Source of the DNA: Elioraea sp.
Lineage (GTDB): Bacteria; Pseudomonadota; Alphaproteobacteria; Acetobacterales; Acetobacteraceae
Reading direction: 5' to 3'
Assembly (NCBI RefSeq): GCF_022842375.1
Contig: NZ_JALHPR010000011.1
Coordinates: 1 to 64,000, forward strand
DNA: 64,000 nucleotides
A model generated the notes under the pieces. That model worked only from the letters and a program-made list of their open reading frames with translations. It was not told the DNA's origin and searched no databases. The position numbers were made by a program, and so were the translations under genes. Shown here piece by piece: positions 51,773-59,485 of the stretch; within the stretch, counting starts at the first letter, position 1; each line of letters starts with the position of its first letter.

Positions 51773-52351
51773 CACGGCTGATCCGAGGCGCCGCATCTCG
51801 GCCAGCCATCGCTGCCGCTTCGCATCGCCCGCTGCCTCGACGCCGCCCAGCATCGTGGTGCGCACCGGCCTGATGCCGGCCAGGCCTAGGATGGCGCTCT
51901 CGAGGCTGCGCACGCCATGCGCGCCGAACCACCAGCGATAGACGAAGCCGGGCGCGCCCATGGTGACGACGATTCGCGCCGAGACGCCCGAGAGCCTGCG
52001 CTTGCCGAGCCAGCCCTTGGTCGGGTCGACCAGCAGGAAACCGGGCCTGAACACCTGTTCGAAGCAGCCCTTCAGCACGGCGGGCATGCCGCCCAGCCAG
52101 ATCGGGAAGACGATCACGAGATGGCTGGCACCCTCGATCACCGCCTGCACTGCAGCGACCTCTGGAGGGGGTGGGGCCTCGAAATCCTGCTTGGTGGTCA
52201 GCGCCGGCAAGGCAAGTGTGGCTGCCGTCACCGTCTCGACGCCATGCCCTGCCTCGCGCGCCCCGGCGGCATACGCGTCGGCCAGCGCGTGACAGAAATG
52301 CCCGCCCGCCGGGTCGGGGTGGCCCTGGATGATCACGATGCGCCTGGCCAT
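51767..52351 (-). CDS. NAD(P)H dehydrogenase (quinone), flavodoxin-like fold
   Basis: The 194-aa protein begins RIVIIQGHPDPAGGHFCHALADAY, the FMN/FAD phosphate-binding loop of the NQO1/MdaB/KefF group. It continues with LVIVFPIWLGGMPAVLKGCFEQVFRPGF and VTMGAPGFVYRW. It reduces quinones by two electrons with NAD(P)H, usually for detoxification. GGGAGG precedes the ATG at 52351. It is divergent from the PPOX gene with 48 bases between starts. Confidence 0.9.
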   Translation of the reverse strand: MARRIVIIQGHPDPAGGHFCHALADAYAAGAREAGHGVETVTAATLALPALTTKQDFEAPPPPEVAAVQAVIEGASHLVIVFPIWLGGMPAVLKGCFEQVFRPGFLLVDPTKGWLGKRRLSGVSARIVVTMGAPGFVYRWWFGAHGVRSLESAILGLAGIRPVRTTMLGGVEAAGDAKRQRWLAEMRRLGSAVK

Positions 52352-52399
52352 GAATCCGCCTCCCTCGCACCCGCTCCGATCTGACGGTAGCATCCCGGC

Positions 52400-53320
52400 A
52401 TGAGCGACGCACACACCGCCGGCCACGGCCTTCCCGACACGATCACGCCCGATCCTTGCGCGCCACCCTACCGCGCCAACCCGGCAAGCCGGTTCCGCGT
52501 GAAGTTCGACGCGCGGGTCGACTTCACCAATGGCGGACACGCCGCGGTGGAGGGCTTCCTGCTCGACATCGAGGGGGACAGCGTCACCCCGCCGCGACTC
52601 GCGGAGATGATCGTCTCCGCCATGAACCTGCTGCGCGCCGGGCCGGTGACGATCACGCGCATGGAGGTCGTTGCGCGCGGCGCCCATGATGATGCAGAAG
52701 CTGCCCCGCCCGAGACGCTCGCGAGCCCCGAGGCCGTGCGCGAGGCCTATGGCGCGCCGCGCGTCCTCGCCGCCGCCAAGACGCGCGACAGGCTCGATGC
52801 CTGGTCGCGGAAGTTCCTTGCCCTTTCGCCCTTCTGCGTCATCGCCTCGGCCGATGCGCGCGGCTGGTGTGATGCGACGCCGCGCGGCGACGGCCCCGGC
52901 TTCGTGCGCGTGCTCGACGATGTGACGGTCGCGATCCCTGACCGGTTGGGCAACAACCGCGTCGATACCCTGCTGAACGTTGCGTCGAACCCGCGCGTGG
53001 GCCTGCTGTTCCTGATCCCCGGCGTGCGCGAGACGATGCGCATCAACGGCCGTGCTGTGATCAGCACCGAGCCTCAGCTCCGCGAGGGCATGCGCGAGCG
53101 CGGCAAGGCGCCCGCCTCCGTGCTCGTCATCACGGTGGAGGAACTGTTCTTCCATTGCGGCAAGGCGCTGATCCGCTCGGAGCTCTGGAACCCGGGGAAG
53201 CATGTTCCGCCGGGCACCATCCCGCCGATCGGACGGATGGTGGCGGAGCAGTTGGGCACCGTCGACCCGGCGCAGGCGGAGGCCGATACGCTCGCGGCCT
53301 ATGTCGAGCGGCTCTACTGA
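52400..53320 (+). CDS. PPOX-class FMN protein (MSMEG_1061-like) with extra N-terminal domain
   Basis: In the 306-aa protein, residues from about 108 form a pyridoxamine 5'-phosphate oxidase-like split barrel of the MSMEG_1061 group: LSPFCVIASADARGWCDATPRGD, VAIPDRLGNNRVDTLLNV, VGLLFLIPGVRETMRINGRA and EELFFHCGKALIRSELW. The first 95 residues are not part of that family. They contain ARVDFTNGGHAAVEGFLLDIEGD, a beta-rich segment like a C-terminal extension of some cyclase/formamidase-type proteins (tentative). The flavin enzyme substrate is unknown. No clear Shine-Dalgarno precedes the ATG. DUF2628 follows after 10 bases. Confidence 0.82.
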   Translation: MSDAHTAGHGLPDTITPDPCAPPYRANPASRFRVKFDARVDFTNGGHAAVEGFLLDIEGDSVTPPRLAEMIVSAMNLLRAGPVTITRMEVVARGAHDDAEAAPPETLASPEAVREAYGAPRVLAAAKTRDRLDAWSRKFLALSPFCVIASADARGWCDATPRGDGPGFVRVLDDVTVAIPDRLGNNRVDTLLNVASNPRVGLLFLIPGVRETMRINGRAVISTEPQLREGMRERGKAPASVLVITVEELFFHCGKALIRSELWNPGKHVPPGTIPPIGRMVAEQLGTVDPAQAEADTLAAYVERLY

Positions 53321-53330
53321 CGCATCGCCG

Positions 53331-53594
53331 ATGCCACGGTTCCGCAATCCGGCGAATGGCTACAAGGAGAGCGTGACGCCGCTCTCGATCCTCGGCGCCT
53401 TCCTGTTCGGGCCGATCTGGTTCGCGGTCCAGGGCCTCTGGGCGCACGCGATCATCCTCGTCGTCGGGATCATGCTGCTGTCGGGGTTCTTCCTGTTCTG
53501 GCCGCTGCTCGTCGTGCTGTGGCTGCTCTACGCGCTGCTCGCCCCCGTGCTGTTGAAGCGTGCCTTTCTCCGCCGCGGCTGGGAGCGGGTGTGA
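53331..53594 (+). CDS. DUF2628 small membrane protein
   Basis: The 87-aa protein begins with a short polar stretch (FRNPANGYKES) and has two transmembrane regions: SILGAFLFGPIWFAVQGLWAHA and a longer ILVVGIMLLSGFFLFWPLL...YALLAPVLL. It fits DUF2628, a small uncharacterised inner-membrane family. The ATG at 53331 gives the family length. It overlaps the next gene by 4 bases (GTGA). Confidence 0.78.
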   Translation: MPRFRNPANGYKESVTPLSILGAFLFGPIWFAVQGLWAHAIILVVGIMLLSGFFLFWPLLVVLWLLYALLAPVLLKRAFLRRGWERV

Positions 53595-54019
53595 GGCCTT
53601 CCCGGCTGTCGGCGACGCTGCTGGGCAACTACCGCACCGCCCGCTACGAGGTCGCCTTCCGCGGCCTGACGCTTCGCCTCACGGTCGGTGAGCCACTGCC
53701 GCCACGGCTTCGGGCCTGGCTGGGCGAGGCACGGGGGGCTGCGTTGGTGACGCCCGCCGCGCCGTTCGGGCGGTCACGCCTGCCGGGGGCGGAGCGGGCC
53801 GTGTTCCGCAGGTTCATCGCCCAGCTTCGCCGCACCGGGCGCCGCCATCTCCGCGGCGAGGGGCGGAGCGGGACGGACGCATCCTGGCCGGCAGAAGCCT
53901 CCGCCCTGGTCGCGCTCGCCTGCAGGGCAGATGCCGTGGTGCTGGGAAGCACCTTCCGCCAGAACGCCGTGCTCTGGGCGCGCCGCAGCGGCCCGGTGCT
54001 GCTGCTGCCGCTGCGCTGA
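53591..54019 (+). CDS. DUF3293 family protein
   Basis: The 142-aa protein has the DUF3293 opening ATLLGNYRTARYEV, a following alpha/beta segment (AALVTPAAPFGRSRLPGAERAVFRRFIAQL) and the late ADAVVLGSTFRQNAVLWARRSGPVLLLPL. The function is unknown in the literature I know. It starts at GTG 53591 on the DUF2628 stop. It ends 3 bases before the convergent soxZ stop. Confidence 0.78.
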   Translation: MRPSRLSATLLGNYRTARYEVAFRGLTLRLTVGEPLPPRLRAWLGEARGAALVTPAAPFGRSRLPGAERAVFRRFIAQLRRTGRRHLRGEGRSGTDASWPAEASALVALACRADAVVLGSTFRQNAVLWARRSGPVLLLPLR

Positions 54020-54022
54020 GGC

Positions 54023-54358
54023 TCAGGTCACCGTCACGCGGTGGGTCGTGCTCGCGGTGCGGCCAGCCTCGTCGGTCCAGGTGAACACGAGGTCGGCGGT
54101 GCGGGAGAGGCGGAGATGGACGACGTGGAACGGGTTTGCCGCCGTGCCGTTGCGGAAGGCGGCCTCGAACACGGGCTTGCCCTCGACGGTGATCGCAAGC
54201 CGCGCGAGCATGTTGCGCGCCACCGTGCGCCCGCCATCCTGGCGCAGCCCCGTCTCCATCGGGTGTTCCATCAGGGTGCGCACCTCGAACGCCTCGCCCG
54301 CGCGCACGGTGCGGGGAATGCGCACGCGCGGTGTCGCAAGCCCGCTCACGAGATGCAC
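54023..54358 (-). CDS. soxZ: Sulfur-oxidation carrier subunit SoxZ
   Basis: The 111-aa protein has the SoxZ immunoglobulin-like fold: TPRVRIPRTVRAGEAFEVRTLMEHPMETGLRQD, then NMLARLAITVEGKPVFEAAF and LVFTWTDEAGRTASTTHRV. It pairs with SoxY as the periplasmic SoxYZ carrier that holds sulfur intermediates. SoxZ has no signal and is exported with SoxY. It overlaps soxY by 13 bases. The gene is the last of the sox transcript. Confidence 0.93.
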   Translation of the reverse strand: MHLVSGLATPRVRIPRTVRAGEAFEVRTLMEHPMETGLRQDGGRTVARNMLARLAITVEGKPVFEAAFRNGTAANPFHVVHLRLSRTADLVFTWTDEAGRTASTTHRVTVT

Positions 54359-54777
54359 CCGCCGACGGTGACGCGTGCCGCGGCCACCGCGCGCCTGAGC
54401 GTCCCATCCGACAGCTCCGCGATCGCGATCACCTGCTGGTCCTCCGCCAGCCGGATGCGCGTCGTCACCTCGGCGCGGGCAACGGCCGGCGTCAGTGCGA
54501 AGCTCGCAATGCCGGGCGTTGGGTTGCGCGTGGCGACGAGGTGGATCGCCGTGACGAACAGCGCCTCCGTCTGCGGGCTCTCCACCGCGACGGTCACGGG
54601 AACCTGGCCGCCATTCTCCGCCCGCGCGGGCAGGGTGAGGGTGATGCCGCCATCGACAGGCTCCCGCCCACCCGTCGCCTCGCGGATCGCTGCCGCGACG
54701 TCATCATCGGCCGCGACCGCCTGCCAGGGCAGCGGCAGCAGTGCGATGAAGCCGATGAAGGTGCGTCGCGTCGTCAT
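54346..54777 (-). CDS. soxY: Sulfur-carrier subunit SoxY, atypical C-terminus
   Basis: The 143-aa protein has a Tat signal (MTTRRTFIGFIALLPLPWQAVA) and the SoxY body: VPVTVAVESPQTEALFVTAIHLVATRNPTPGIASFALTP. The substrate-carrying cysteine lies in the C-terminal arm. Canonical SoxY ends GGCGG; this one ends VGGCIS, keeping GGC but replacing the last two glycines. The arm must swing into SoxXA, SoxB and SoxCD, so the change may matter. The ATG at 54777 overlaps the soxF stop by 4 bases. Confidence 0.92.
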   Translation of the reverse strand: MTTRRTFIGFIALLPLPWQAVAADDDVAAAIREATGGREPVDGGITLTLPARAENGGQVPVTVAVESPQTEALFVTAIHLVATRNPTPGIASFALTPAVARAEVTTRIRLAEDQQVIAIAELSDGTLRRAVAAARVTVGGCIS

Positions 54778-56045
54778 GCACCGAACATGTAGTCGGTGAT
54801 GCTCTTGTACCAGGCATCGGCGTAGATCGCTTCGAGCCGGCGCTGGTCGGGCAGGTTCCCGCGTGGCGACACGCCACCGGAGTTCGGCGTCTCGACGAAG
54901 CCGGCAGGCCCCGGCCGGAAGATACCGACGACGGAGATGCCGTACTCGTCGCCGACATGGCTGTAGCAGGTGTTGAAGTAGCTGGCGTCGGCGGGTGGCG
55001 CTGCCCCCCGCGCGAGCGCGATGGCCGAGGCAACCGCCTGGCGCGAGGTGCTGTTGGCGATGAAGCCCGATTTCGGCATCGGCGGGGCGGTGTTCGCATC
55101 GCCGATCACGTGGATGCCGGGGGCTGCCTTCGCCTCGAACGTCACGGGATCGACCTCGACCCAGCCGGATGCGTTGGCAAGCCCTGCGTCGATGGCGATG
55201 CGCGCAGCACTCTGCGGCGGGATGACGTTGGCGACGGCAACGCGGTGCTTCTCGCCGAACTCGGTCTCCAACACGCGCTCGCGGGCGTCGACCTTCACGA
55301 TCTTGCCGTCGCGGTTGCCGGGCACCCACTCGATCATGCCGGGATAGAGGGCGTTCCACGCATCCTGGAACAGGCCCTGCTTGCTGAACGCCTCCTTGGC
55401 GTCGAGCGCCAGGATCTTCGACCGCGGCTTCGCCTTCTTGAGGTACGAGGCGATCATGCTGATCCGCTCATAGGGGCCAGGTGGGCAGCGGAACGGGTTC
55501 GGCGGGATGGCGATGCCGACGACGCCGCCGTCCTCCATTGCCTCGAGCTGGCGGCGGAGCAGCGCGGTCTGCCCCCCGTCGCCCGGCACCCAGGCATGCG
55601 GGAGGAGGCCTGCGGCCGCCTCGTCATACCCCTCGATCGCGCCCCAGCGGAGCGCGATGCCGGGCGAGAGGATCAGCCTGTCGTAGCCGAGCGCCTGCCC
55701 CCCGGCGAGGCGGACCGACTTCGCCACCGGGTCGATGCCGCTGGCGAGGTCGTGGATGACCGTCACCCCGCGGGCGCGCACGGCGTCATAGCCGAAGGTG
55801 ATGGCGTCGAGCTGCTTGGTGCCCGCGAGCACGAGGTTGCCATAGGGGCAGGTGACGAAGCGGGTGCGCGGCTCGATGAGCGTCACCTGCACGTCGGGGT
55901 AGGAATCGCGGGCGAAGCGGGCGGCGGACGCGCCGCCGAAGCCCCCGCCGATGACCAGCAGGCGGAGGGGGGCCTGCGCGCGCGAGATCGCCGGGGCGGC
56001 GATGAGGGCGGCGGCGCCGAGGCCGAGGGTGCGGCGGGTGATCAT
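54774..56045 (-). CDS. soxF: SoxF / flavocytochrome c sulfide dehydrogenase flavoprotein subunit
   Basis: The product (about 423 aa) has a Tat signal (MITRRTLGLGAAALIAAPAISRA) and the FCSD FAD domain: LLVIGGGFGGASAARFARD, then FVTCPYGNLVLAG and RLILSPGIALRW. Further motifs are NPFRCPPGPYERISMIASYL, IHVIGDANTAPPMPKSGFIAN and FNTCYSHVGDEYGISV. The three cysteines include those forming the redox disulfide of FCSD. Periplasmic; oxidises sulfide with the SoxE cytochrome. The start at 56045 has a better-spaced GAGGA than 56051. Confidence 0.92.
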   Translation of the reverse strand: MITRRTLGLGAAALIAAPAISRAQAPLRLLVIGGGFGGASAARFARDSYPDVQVTLIEPRTRFVTCPYGNLVLAGTKQLDAITFGYDAVRARGVTVIHDLASGIDPVAKSVRLAGGQALGYDRLILSPGIALRWGAIEGYDEAAAGLLPHAWVPGDGGQTALLRRQLEAMEDGGVVGIAIPPNPFRCPPGPYERISMIASYLKKAKPRSKILALDAKEAFSKQGLFQDAWNALYPGMIEWVPGNRDGKIVKVDARERVLETEFGEKHRVAVANVIPPQSAARIAIDAGLANASGWVEVDPVTFEAKAAPGIHVIGDANTAPPMPKSGFIANSTSRQAVASAIALARGAAPPADASYFNTCYSHVGDEYGISVVGIFRPGPAGFVETPNSGGVSPRGNLPDQRRLEAIYADAWYKSITDYMFGA

Positions 56046-56057
56046 GTGCATCGGTCC

Positions 56058-56345
56058 TCAGCGGCGGGCGGCGAGGTCGGCCGCGATCGCGTCGATCTCG
56101 GCGTCGGTATAGCCGCGGGCGATGCGGCCCATGATCGTGCCCGGGCGCTCGTCGCGCCGGAACGCTGTCATCGCGGCGACGAGCTCTGCCTTCGGCCTTC
56201 CGGCGAGCGGCGCGATCGGCCCTTGCCCCGCGGAACCGACGCCGTGGCAGCCGCCGCAGGAGAGGGCGGCGAGAGGCCGGTCAGGCCCCTGGGCGAGGGC
56301 GGGCAGCGAGACCATGAGCGCTGCAATCACGACGGCCGGCAGCAT
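56058..56345 (-). CDS. soxE: SoxE-type monohaem cytochrome c
   Basis: The 95-aa protein has a signal peptide (MLPAVVIAALMVSLPALA) and one haem motif CGGCHG. The axial methionine is likely in GTIMGRIARGYTDAEI. The pattern is that of class I FccA/SoxE cytochromes that accept electrons from the SoxF flavoprotein. GGGGGAAAG precedes ATG 56345. The gene lies 13 bases upstream of soxF and has its own predicted promoter. Confidence 0.88.
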   Translation of the reverse strand: MLPAVVIAALMVSLPALAQGPDRPLAALSCGGCHGVGSAGQGPIAPLAGRPKAELVAAMTAFRRDERPGTIMGRIARGYTDAEIDAIAADLAARR

Positions 56346-56374
56346 GACTTTCCCCCTGGGCGGCGTTGTTCCCA

Positions 56375-56411
56375 ATAAAGGGCATTTATATGACGTGGTT
56401 TTATGATTCAA
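56375..56411 (-). promoter_or_regulatory. Predicted soxE promoter with overlapping inverted repeat
   Basis: On the minus strand TTGAAT (56411-56406) and TATAAA (56390-56385) are spaced by 15 bases. ATAAA-TGCCC-TTTAT (56389-56375) overlaps the -10 box. The region is AT-rich against its GC-rich surroundings. The repeat may be an operator for a sulfur-responsive repressor; none is encoded nearby. Confidence 0.5.
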
Positions 56412-57574
56412 GCGGGAAAACGTGGTGACAGCCCGAACAGCGGCCTCAGCCCGACCCCGACCGCGTTGCCCGCCAGCGCTGGTGCGATCCACACCCAGCC
56501 ATGCAGCGACCCGGATGCGATGCCGCCGAGATAGGCGCTGATGTTGCAGCCCATCCCGAGCGTCGCGCCGACGCCGAGCAGCAGGCCACCGACAATCGAT
56601 CCGGCCGCCTCGCCAGGTCGTGGCAGCGTCAGCGTGGTGCGGCGGGCGGCCAGGCATGCGGCGAAGGCCGCACCCGCCATGACGCCGAGATCCATCACGG
56701 TGATCCGGTCAGCCGAGAGCGGCCGGAGCAGCGCCTCGGCGCGCGTCGGGTCCTCCCAGTAGGGCCAGAAGGCAGGATCATCGACACCCAGCGTCTCGAC
56801 CAGCTGTGAACCCCAGAGGGGGAAGGCAGCCGTGATCGCCCAGGGGCGCCCGGCGACGACGAGCGTGGCCAGTGAGAGAAGGGCGAGCGCGATGGCACCC
56901 CAGGCCAACGGCCACGGGCCGAAGGCGATGCTGCCCCGCCCGCCGATCGGCGCGACCGAGCCGTGCCGCGCGCGCTCCAGCCTCGCCGAGACGGCCCACA
57001 TGGCGGCAAGGATCGCCGCCGAGGTCACCGCCGCGCCCCACGGTGTCAGTGCGTCGCCGAGCGAGACGGGGGGCAGGGCGGACCAGCCGTTCCAGAGCTC
57101 TGACTGCCAGGCGGCAAGCGTCGCCCCGGCGATGAAGGCGGCGAGGGTGAGCCACATCCGCGGGCTTCCGCCGCCGGCGGTATAGAGCGTGCCGGAGCCG
57201 CATCCACCGCCAAGCTGCATGCCGATGCCGAACAGGAAGGCGCCGAGCACCAGGGCGACGCCGACCGGGAAGACGAAGCCGCGCACCGGCTGCCCGAACG
57301 CCTCGCCCGCCGCGAGGACCGGGGCGAAGAGCGCGACCGTCAGGCCGATCAGCAGCAGCTGCCCTCGGAATCCCGCCCCGCGCCGCTCGGCCAGAAGCGC
57401 GCGGAACCCCCCAGCGAAGCCGAACCCAGCATGGAGCAGCGCTGCGCCGAGACCCGCGCCGATCAGCCAGAGCGCGCCCTGCCGCCAGCCATGCGCATCA
57501 GCGAGCCAGAGTGCCGCAGCTGCCAGCAGCACGGCCCAGGCGGTGGCGGAAAGGCGAACTGAAAGGCCCGGCAT
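56408..57574 (-). CDS. YeeE/YedE (TsuA-like) thiosulfate/sulfur transporter
   Basis: The 388-aa protein has about nine membrane helices and both cysteine motifs of the family: GMQLGGGCGSGTLYTAGGG and GVGATLGMGCNISAYLGGI. In TsuA/YeeE the conserved Cys residues relay thiosulfate across the inner membrane. The gene leads the sox group, so it likely brings in or shuttles thiosulfate. Its stop lies 62 bases before the soxE start, with an internal promoter in the gap. Confidence 0.92.
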   Translation of the reverse strand: MPGLSVRLSATAWAVLLAAAALWLADAHGWRQGALWLIGAGLGAALLHAGFGFAGGFRALLAERRGAGFRGQLLLIGLTVALFAPVLAAGEAFGQPVRGFVFPVGVALVLGAFLFGIGMQLGGGCGSGTLYTAGGGSPRMWLTLAAFIAGATLAAWQSELWNGWSALPPVSLGDALTPWGAAVTSAAILAAMWAVSARLERARHGSVAPIGGRGSIAFGPWPLAWGAIALALLSLATLVVAGRPWAITAAFPLWGSQLVETLGVDDPAFWPYWEDPTRAEALLRPLSADRITVMDLGVMAGAAFAACLAARRTTLTLPRPGEAAGSIVGGLLLGVGATLGMGCNISAYLGGIASGSLHGWVWIAPALAGNAVGVGLRPLFGLSPRFPA

Positions 57575-57638
57575 GGAAGCGTGGAAACAGAAAATCCCTT
57601 ATCGCGCAAGCCGGCGATGCGGAAACCTGCGCATGCGA

Positions 57639-57666
57639 AGCGGGCGGGGATCGCTCCCCGCCCGCT
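57639..57666. terminator. Hairpin after PEP-CTERM gene 2
   Basis: AGCGGGCGGGGA (57639-57650) pairs perfectly with TCCCCGCCCGCT (57655-57666) around TCGC. It lies 21 bases after the PEP-CTERM stop in the minus direction and separates that gene from yeeE. No T-run. Confidence 0.65.
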
Positions 57667-57687
57667 CTGATGGTCGTGTCGGTCGGA

Positions 57688-58434
57688 TCAGGCGCGTGTG
57701 GCGCGGCGGCGGCGAGCGGCCATGCCAAGACCGGCGAGGCCGAGGCCGAACAGCGCGAGGGTGGCAGGCTCGGGCACCTGGATGATCAGGTCCTGGTTGT
57801 TGATCCGCAGGATCACGTCGAGGTTGTCGCCGCCGGTCACCCAATTCGCCTCGTTCAGGTAGGTGAGCGCCTGGTTGCGCACGGCCGTCGGCGTCGCGCC
57901 ACCTTGGGTGAACTTGAAGGCGCCGTTGGCGAGATTGACCGTGCTGTCGAACGCGAGCTCCCAGAGTGCGATCTGGAAGGCGGCAGACTTGTTCGCCGAG
58001 GTCAGCGAGTCGGCGAAATGCGTGTTCACGAGCCGCGTCAGCGCCACGGCATCCGCCGCGTACTCGGCAGTGTTGCCGATCCCCTCGACGAAGCTGCCCT
58101 GCCTCGGTGTCGTGCCGGTGATGCCGAGCCACTCGTCAGGCTCGAGGCAGTAGGTGAGGAAGGTGGTCCAGTTCGGGTCGTTGCCCGCGGGCGCGGTCGG
58201 CTTGAAGTTGTACTGCAGGACGAAGGCGCCTGCCGCGACCGAGACGTTGCTGTTGTTGACGTTGATCGTCAGGTTCACCGAGCCTGGACCGCCGCTGAAA
58301 ACGTTGCCGCCATTGCCGTCACGCACCCAGACGACCGACGCTTCCGCCGCCGGCGCTGCGAGCGCCAGTGCGGCGGAGAGAGCGCCGGCTGCCATGAGCG
58401 AGGCCGTGACCGTCCTGAAGTATCCCATCGTCAA
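57688..58434 (-). CDS. PEP-CTERM sorting-domain protein 2, possibly thioester-type
   Basis: The 248-aa protein has a signal peptide (TASLMAAGALSAALALAAPAAEA) and a C-terminal PEP-CTERM tail (VPEPATLALFGLGLAGLGMAA then a RRRR cluster). The middle contains FLTYCLEPDEW and KSAAFQIALWELAFD. This Cys and Gln pair recalls the Cys-Gln thioester domains of bacterial surface adhesins, where the motifs are YCxD and xQxAIW (inference). The start may be the ATG at 58428. No exosortase lies in the window; the protein should be surface-exposed or released. Confidence 0.87.
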   Translation of the reverse strand: MTMGYFRTVTASLMAAGALSAALALAAPAAEASVVWVRDGNGGNVFSGGPGSVNLTINVNNSNVSVAAGAFVLQYNFKPTAPAGNDPNWTTFLTYCLEPDEWLGITGTTPRQGSFVEGIGNTAEYAADAVALTRLVNTHFADSLTSANKSAAFQIALWELAFDSTVNLANGAFKFTQGGATPTAVRNQALTYLNEANWVTGGDNLDVILRINNQDLIIQVPEPATLALFGLGLAGLGMAARRRRATRA

Positions 58435-58600
58435 TACCCCTGAAGCCTGTTCCGTACGAGCGTCGCGTGTTGCGTGGTCGCCCCTATCGCAGCAGGTGCA
58501 AGCTCGGTGCCATGGACATAAATCTCTGATATTGTGGTAATGTTGTTTGGGGAGTCACGGGGCCTGTCATCTTTTTCGACAGGTGGCAATGGCATGTCTT

Positions 58601-59452
58601 CTACCGCCGGTTGATAACCACCAGGGCGCAGAGGATCGGCGCGAGCCCGGCAATGTCAGTCACGGTCAGGGTTTCGCCGTGCAGCAGCGCGCCATAGGCG
58701 AGGCCGAGCGGCGGCAGGGTGAACTGCACCACTGCTGCCGCGGCGAGGCTGCCGCTGCGCAACATGCGGAACCACAGCATGTAGCCGACGATGCTGACGA
58801 TGCCGATGAGCCACGCCTGACTCGCGAGGAAGGCTGGCGACAGGGCGAGGTCGCCCCAGCGTTCGGACAGCGCGGAGGCAGGGATGAGTGCGAGGCCGGC
58901 GCCAAGGCTCTGCACCGCGTTGGCCAGGACCGGCTCCGCCCGTGTGCCGAAGCGTCGGAACAGCACCGTGCCGAGCGAGAGGGCGGCGAGCCCGCCGAGC
59001 GCCATCGCATAGCCGCCCGCCGCGCCCGGGGGAGCGTCGAGCACGCGTGGCAGCGTTACCACAGCGACCCCTGCGAGCCCGAGTGCGAGGGCGACACGTG
59101 CCCGCGGCGTCGGCGTCTCGCCAAGCAGGACCGCACCGGCGGCCACGGTGCAGACCGGGTTCACCCCGATCACGGCAGCGACGATCGCGCTCGGCACATG
59201 CGCAAGTGCCAGGTTGGTCAGGCCGAGGTAGGTGGCGAAGTTGATGACGCCCAGCCCGGCAAGCATCGCAAGCTCGCGCTGGCTTGTGCGGATGCCGCGA
59301 AGAGCCGCCCAGCCGAGCATGATCGCGCCGGCGACCAGGAAGCGGGTGACGAGGAAGAGAAGGGGCGGGCAGTCGGCAAGGCCGAACTTGGCGGCCGCGA
59401 AGGCACTGCCCCAGATCAACGATGCCAGGATCGCCAGCGGCAGGGCGCCCAT
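58601..59452 (-). CDS. EamA/DMT-family transporter
   Basis: The 283-aa protein has ten hydrophobic helices in two EamA repeats: LPLAILASLIWGSAFAAAKFGLAD at the start and the second-repeat region SIVGYMLWFRMLRSGSLAAAAVVQFTLPPLGLAYGALLHGE. The family usually exports amino acids, nucleotides or drugs. It ends before a 166-base gap that includes the PEP-CTERM 2 promoter. The substrate is unknown and it is unrelated in detail to the EamA protein at 14720. Confidence 0.85.
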   Translation of the reverse strand: MGALPLAILASLIWGSAFAAAKFGLADCPPLLFLVTRFLVAGAIMLGWAALRGIRTSQRELAMLAGLGVINFATYLGLTNLALAHVPSAIVAAVIGVNPVCTVAAGAVLLGETPTPRARVALALGLAGVAVVTLPRVLDAPPGAAGGYAMALGGLAALSLGTVLFRRFGTRAEPVLANAVQSLGAGLALIPASALSERWGDLALSPAFLASQAWLIGIVSIVGYMLWFRMLRSGSLAAAAVVQFTLPPLGLAYGALLHGETLTVTDIAGLAPILCALVVINRR

Positions 59453-59485
59453 GTCGGGCGCCGGCCAGTCAAGGCCCTCCGTAAG

